DNA of 64,000 bases from Sipunculus nudus (taxonomy: Eukaryota > Annelida > Sipuncula > Golfingiida > Sipunculidae), in the NCBI GenBank assembly GCA_026874595.1, contig CM049310.1:43031558-43095557 (forward strand), written 5' to 3'. A model generated the notes under the pieces. That model did not search any database and was not told where the DNA came from. It was given only the letters and a program-made list of their open reading frames with translations. Shown piece after piece: positions 60,153 through 64,000 of this stretch (positions are counted from its first letter, which is position 1; every line of letters begins with the position of its first letter). The position numbers were made by a program, and so were the translations under genes.

Positions 60153-62510
60153 AATAAATACAGGTCATTATATATCTCATTATTTCAACCAGGGAAGCTC
60201 CTAAATTTGTTAAATACACGCGCATCATCGAGAATCGCATGCCTAAACATCGTAATCTTATGCATAATTTAAAATTGTTTTGTTTCACCACAGTGTTTAA
60301 GAAGATTCGCTGCAGATTTTTTTAGGAAACACAATTGACCGTAAACCATACATATGAGAGTTCTTACATTCATATCGTATTTTTCTGCAATTACCTAATC
60401 TGCGGAAACGTCAACCAAAAGCATTTTTTTTTTTCTGGATTCGCGCTCTTCAATTTCATTCTCTTTTTTTTAATGTGAACATTCCACACTCATGCATTTA
60501 AGAGGAAGTGTGTAAAGGTTACTGAAGTATTGTTTAATGTGAACGTTTAATGAAGACTGTACATCTTGATTAATAAATATAAAGATGAATTGTCTGGAAC
60601 ATAGCACAAGATTCTCTGTTTATCTAGGTGTTACTAACAGCAAGTATAATCCGCCGTGTTATCATAGCTGAATGATTGACCTGCTTAGGAAAAATTTTTT
60701 TTTTCATGTAATTTTTGCAAAATACTGTGTTTGACTTCATATTCGGGAGGATATTTTTTCGGGATTTTCACATTTTTATTGTTTCGTGAGGGTTCTATTT
60801 TTGCGATCATTATCCTATAGACTGTATATCCATTATTACATACATTATTTAACATGCGCGCTAAATCCCAAAATCTTGTCACTTATGTGCAGATAATTTT
60901 GAAGATCTGATATGACTTATAAAAGACAATCTTTGATTTACACAGTTCATAAAATATTTGTTATTATTTATAATATCATTCATCTGCCTTTTGACTTTAA
61001 AACCTGCAGGCACGTGCGCGTGGATAGCATACATGAAATGAGAATGAGGCTATAAAATAAATGACCGTTCACTTGTGAAGATGATGCGTTTAATTTTCAC
61101 GATAATTTCCCGTTCACGAATATCGCGACTTTGAAAACCTTGTGAACAGTAACCCGGGCACACTATATATTTGTGAAATCTTCCGGAGTGTAAAAACGGA
61201 GGGACATACACTATTTCTTTCTTTACATGATTAGTTGGCTCAGTACACGGGCGGATGTATATTCACGTCATATAACCTAATATATGGATGTTTTAAATGA
61301 TATATGGTGCCCCGCTATCTGTTCAAAGATAAGACACCAGTTCAATCTGGTCACGGCGGCCGGGGCCGGCGCGGGTCAATTAATTATCCAGTGACCGTCG
61401 GTATGGGGTAGGCGTTATCGGTGTGTATCGTTGCTTTCAAGAACTCCTCGGTGGTCTCCCGATAAAGTTAATCCCTTACACGAACACACGGTAGCGCTCC
61501 GCAACCCAAGAAAAGCAAAATGCACGTCAGAGCAGAATTTGTTGGGGCAAATGATAGGCTAGATATATTCATAGATAAACTCTCTGTGTGGAGATTGTGC
61601 CAGTGGCTCTTTTATTCGACGGAGGTGCCATTTGACATGCTCAGGGAATCCCCGACAGCAAGGTCATTCCAGCAGACGACAGGTGCCCAGTGATTTCATG
61701 TCAAGAATAAACCTGGTGAAAAGCAAACACAATGACCCAAACTGGATTAAGAACAATGCCTGGGCAGGCCATTGCCTATATGTACAATGATGCATAAAAA
61801 TAAAAGATAATCAAATCTCTGACCAGTCATAGTCTCATTCTCCAGTAACAAGCTTTTTAAAAGTGAACCTGTGGAAGAGGTCACTTGTGAAGTTTCTGTG
61901 TGAATAATGTTGAATCATATGTTCACCCATTTCTGCTTTCTGTATGTGTTATGTATGTCCGACTACCTTCTTTGTTCAATAGATGTCAAAATCATTGACA
62001 CGTCTGTTAAGGTTTTTTTTTTCTTTGCTTGAATAAAGATTTAGAGAGATCTGAATATTCCTACCGATCTTTTACCTTTTCACTAAATAACCTTTTCAAC
62101 ACGCATGCGCATTTATATTTGTCAGCTGCTCGGATCCAGTGAGTCAGCAAAACTCAAGATGAAGGTAGAGGCTTCATCGCCATTATACATAAGACATATT
62201 TTTACTTTCATCATTTGAGATATAGTAAAATATGTTCATTAAGGTCTACATAGGGGACCAGAATACAGTGCCAATCTTTGCTGACTGGTGTCATTAGTGT
62301 ATTGGGAAGGTCTATTACGTGGATACAATGAACCGTGTGATGACATATCAAATGTAGGACAAAACGCAAATGGTAAACATGAACAGTTAATTATCAGCTC
62401 TGCTGCTTTAGAGCTCTATTGGAAGGATGAGACACTTGAAACACTGACCATTTAAAAATGGAAAACACAGGGGCGTAGCAAAGTGGGGGCCGTAGGGGGT
62501 CTATATGGAG

Positions 62511-62512
<2 letters not shown>

Positions 62513-62582
<70 letters not shown>

Positions 62583-62589
62583 TATATAT
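62513..62589. repeat. (CT)n(AT)n microsatellite
   Basis: About 12 CT units followed by about 27 AT units. Confidence 0.95.
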
Positions 62590-63122
62590 GCAACATTCAC
62601 CCCCTCAATCCTGGCTATGCCCTTGAAACATGAGTCAGACAAAACGATTAAATATATTCATCTATTTGGCTTTTAGCCTGAAGCATTCACCGTAGAATGC
62701 TGAAAACCCTGCGGATCCATTCTGGGATAAGCGGGAACGTTAGTCCGACACTGAGGGAGTCTCCTATCACCGACCAGGATAGTCGAAACCACGGGGCCAA
62801 TTTAACGGTTTCTCACACCGCAGCCTTCACGGCTTTCACAAGGCCGCCCTCATACCCATAAATATTTTTACCAACTTGGTCCGACTTAACTTCTTGCTCT
62901 TTAGATTTTTCTCGGGGAAATCCCTTCTGTTATTTGCTCATTTTTTTTGCGGGACGCGTGGCCTGGAATTGTCTCAAGCAATAACCTGGACTGCCATAAC
63001 AATTGACCTACCCGGCAAACGACTTAACTCTGTACCTAAGTCATAGGTTGTATGGAACCAATATCAGCGGCTTCGAAATACACATCCACGGGCAGCAAGA
63101 GGGTCTTAGCATAGGGATGGAA

Positions 63123-63219
63123 GGGGGGGGGGGGGCCACCCTGGCACAGTTAAACATGTGTACCGGGAGCTTACACCTAACACTCACATGTAGAAATATG
63201 GGGGGGGGGGGGGGGGGGG
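63123..63219. repeat. Two poly-G runs of 13 and 20
   Basis: G runs at 63,123-63,135 and 63,200-63,219. Text after the first (CCACCCTGGCACAGTTAA) resembles CACCCTGGTTGCC after the G run at 12,239-12,252. A further purine-rich tract lies at about 63,578-63,598. Confidence 0.85.
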
Positions 63220-63645
63220 AACGGTGCGAGACGCAAAACCAGGCGATTATTTTTTATATTTGGCGAAAAGAGGGGGCGGGGCTGTCTAAATCCTCCCCTC
63301 ACAGCTAGGCGGATTTTATATCATCATACAAATGTTTTTCCCTCCTTGTTTGTTTGTAAATGAAGTACTTGAACACTAAAGCAGGAAAAATAGACTTTTC
63401 TCCATCAAAATAATGGCACCTTTTATAAACACTAAATTAGTCCAACAGTCCCTTTTATTCACATCATATTGCTTCTTGCTCTTAATAGATTTGCAACTGA
63501 TTTTTATTTTTGGCAATTTTCAAATTACATTATCTATCCGTGCTATATTTATTGCTACTTACTTGCGGGTAACCGCTGGGGAGGGGGGGGGGGAGGGGTC
63601 GCGGACGTGGAGGGGCGGTGGTTGAACGAAAATGTCAGACACAAA

Positions 63646-64000
63646 TCTATATATTAATATAGCGTAAGGTGATTTTTGTAATTTTCCGTATCTCCTCTGA
63701 TACCACCGTACGGATTGCCGTGATTTTCGAAATATATTTGCTCCGGGTGTGTCCGCAGAGATTCCACCAACTTTTATTCGCAATATTTGCGTATTACGTG
63801 CATAAATATTAATTTGAATATTTGCTCCCCCTCGGGCGCCTCTTTTCTTTGTGTCTTCGGGCCCGGTAACACAATGGGCATAGAGTGTGTGATGGCAGAA
63901 CAGAGTTTTACTCAGGGGGCTCTATCTGGGTTATTTGTATATTTTGCGGTCACCGGCCCGAAATAATCCCATTCTCAAAAGGGAGATCTTTGAATGAATT
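63646..64000 (+). mobile_element. Helitron-like 5' terminal fragment, second copy
   Basis: Starts TCTATATATTAATATAGCGT after an A and runs to the window end, so the 3' end is not visible. It is the inverse-oriented partner of 23,950-24,285. The match includes GCAATATTTGCGTATTACGTG and TCTTTTCTTTGTGTCTTCGG and fades near 63,985. Class is inferred from the TC start and A/T target; no Rep or helicase frame is present. Confidence 0.45.

Larger units (their letters stand above)
60153..63645. other. 3' flank of the NRF-6-like gene and gene-free end region
   Basis: Overlapping AATAAA signals occur immediately after the stop (60,148-60,160) and again near 60,571, so the 3' UTR probably ends at one of these. 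Beyond that I see no gene. The stretch at about 61,300-61,700 is less AT-rich but has no long frame. Microsatellites and poly-G runs are listed separately. Confidence 0.5.

Noticed and set aside
62640-62840. Possible tRNA or structured RNA in a G+C-richer stretch
   Set aside because: No cloverleaf, A/B box pair or CCA-type arm could be traced.

Overview
This is eukaryotic DNA from an animal, most likely a mollusc and probably a bivalve. It is AT-rich, with small exons separated by long introns, GT-AG splice sites, many microsatellites and poly-G/C runs, and dense diverged interspersed repeats. The mollusc assignment is an inference from gene content and repeat style; no marker gene in the window proves it.

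Layout. Positions 1 to about 24,000 hold no gene I can support. They are built of dispersed and tandem repeats: a 680-bp direct duplication near 1.1-2.3 kb, a three-copy 457-bp tandem array at 3.4-4.75 kb, a degenerate array carrying AGGTCA half-sites at 7.1-7.9 kb, a PIF/Harbinger-type MITE at 12.4 kb, a fold-back element at 14.2-15.1 kb, and a 254-bp AACGTT-rich satellite at 22.0-23.5 kb. From 23.95 to 32.84 kb there is a stack of dead mobile elements. A Helitron-like terminal fragment abuts a broken L1/Tx1-type LINE on the minus strand. Next to that LINE lies a Ty3/Gypsy-type LTR retrotransposon on the plus strand. Its pol domains run protease, integrase, reverse transcriptase, RNase H, which is the unusual Gmr1-like order.

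Two intact spliced genes follow, both on the plus strand. At 34,310-38,605 lies an 8-exon short-chain dehydrogenase of 265 residues, closest in motif pattern to bacterial-type D-3-hydroxybutyrate dehydrogenase. At 41,143-60,152 lies a 15-exon gene for a 717-residue NRF-6-like membrane acyltransferase (signal peptide, NRF domain, acyltransferase-3 domain). Its introns have absorbed a pogo-like MITE (intron 1), a broken antisense LINE (intron 4), an unrecognised G+C-richer block (intron 6) and several microsatellites. The two genes are about 2.5 kb apart; nothing in the sequence shows that they act together.

The last 3.8 kb hold only microsatellites, poly-G runs and, at the window end, a second copy of the Helitron-like fragment in the opposite orientation. 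The most unusual items are the integrase-before-RT Gypsy element, the satellite whose unit carries a perfect heat-shock-element pattern, and the repeat array with regularly spaced nuclear-receptor half-sites. No rRNA, tRNA or CRISPR was seen. All coordinates and splice sites were read by eye.
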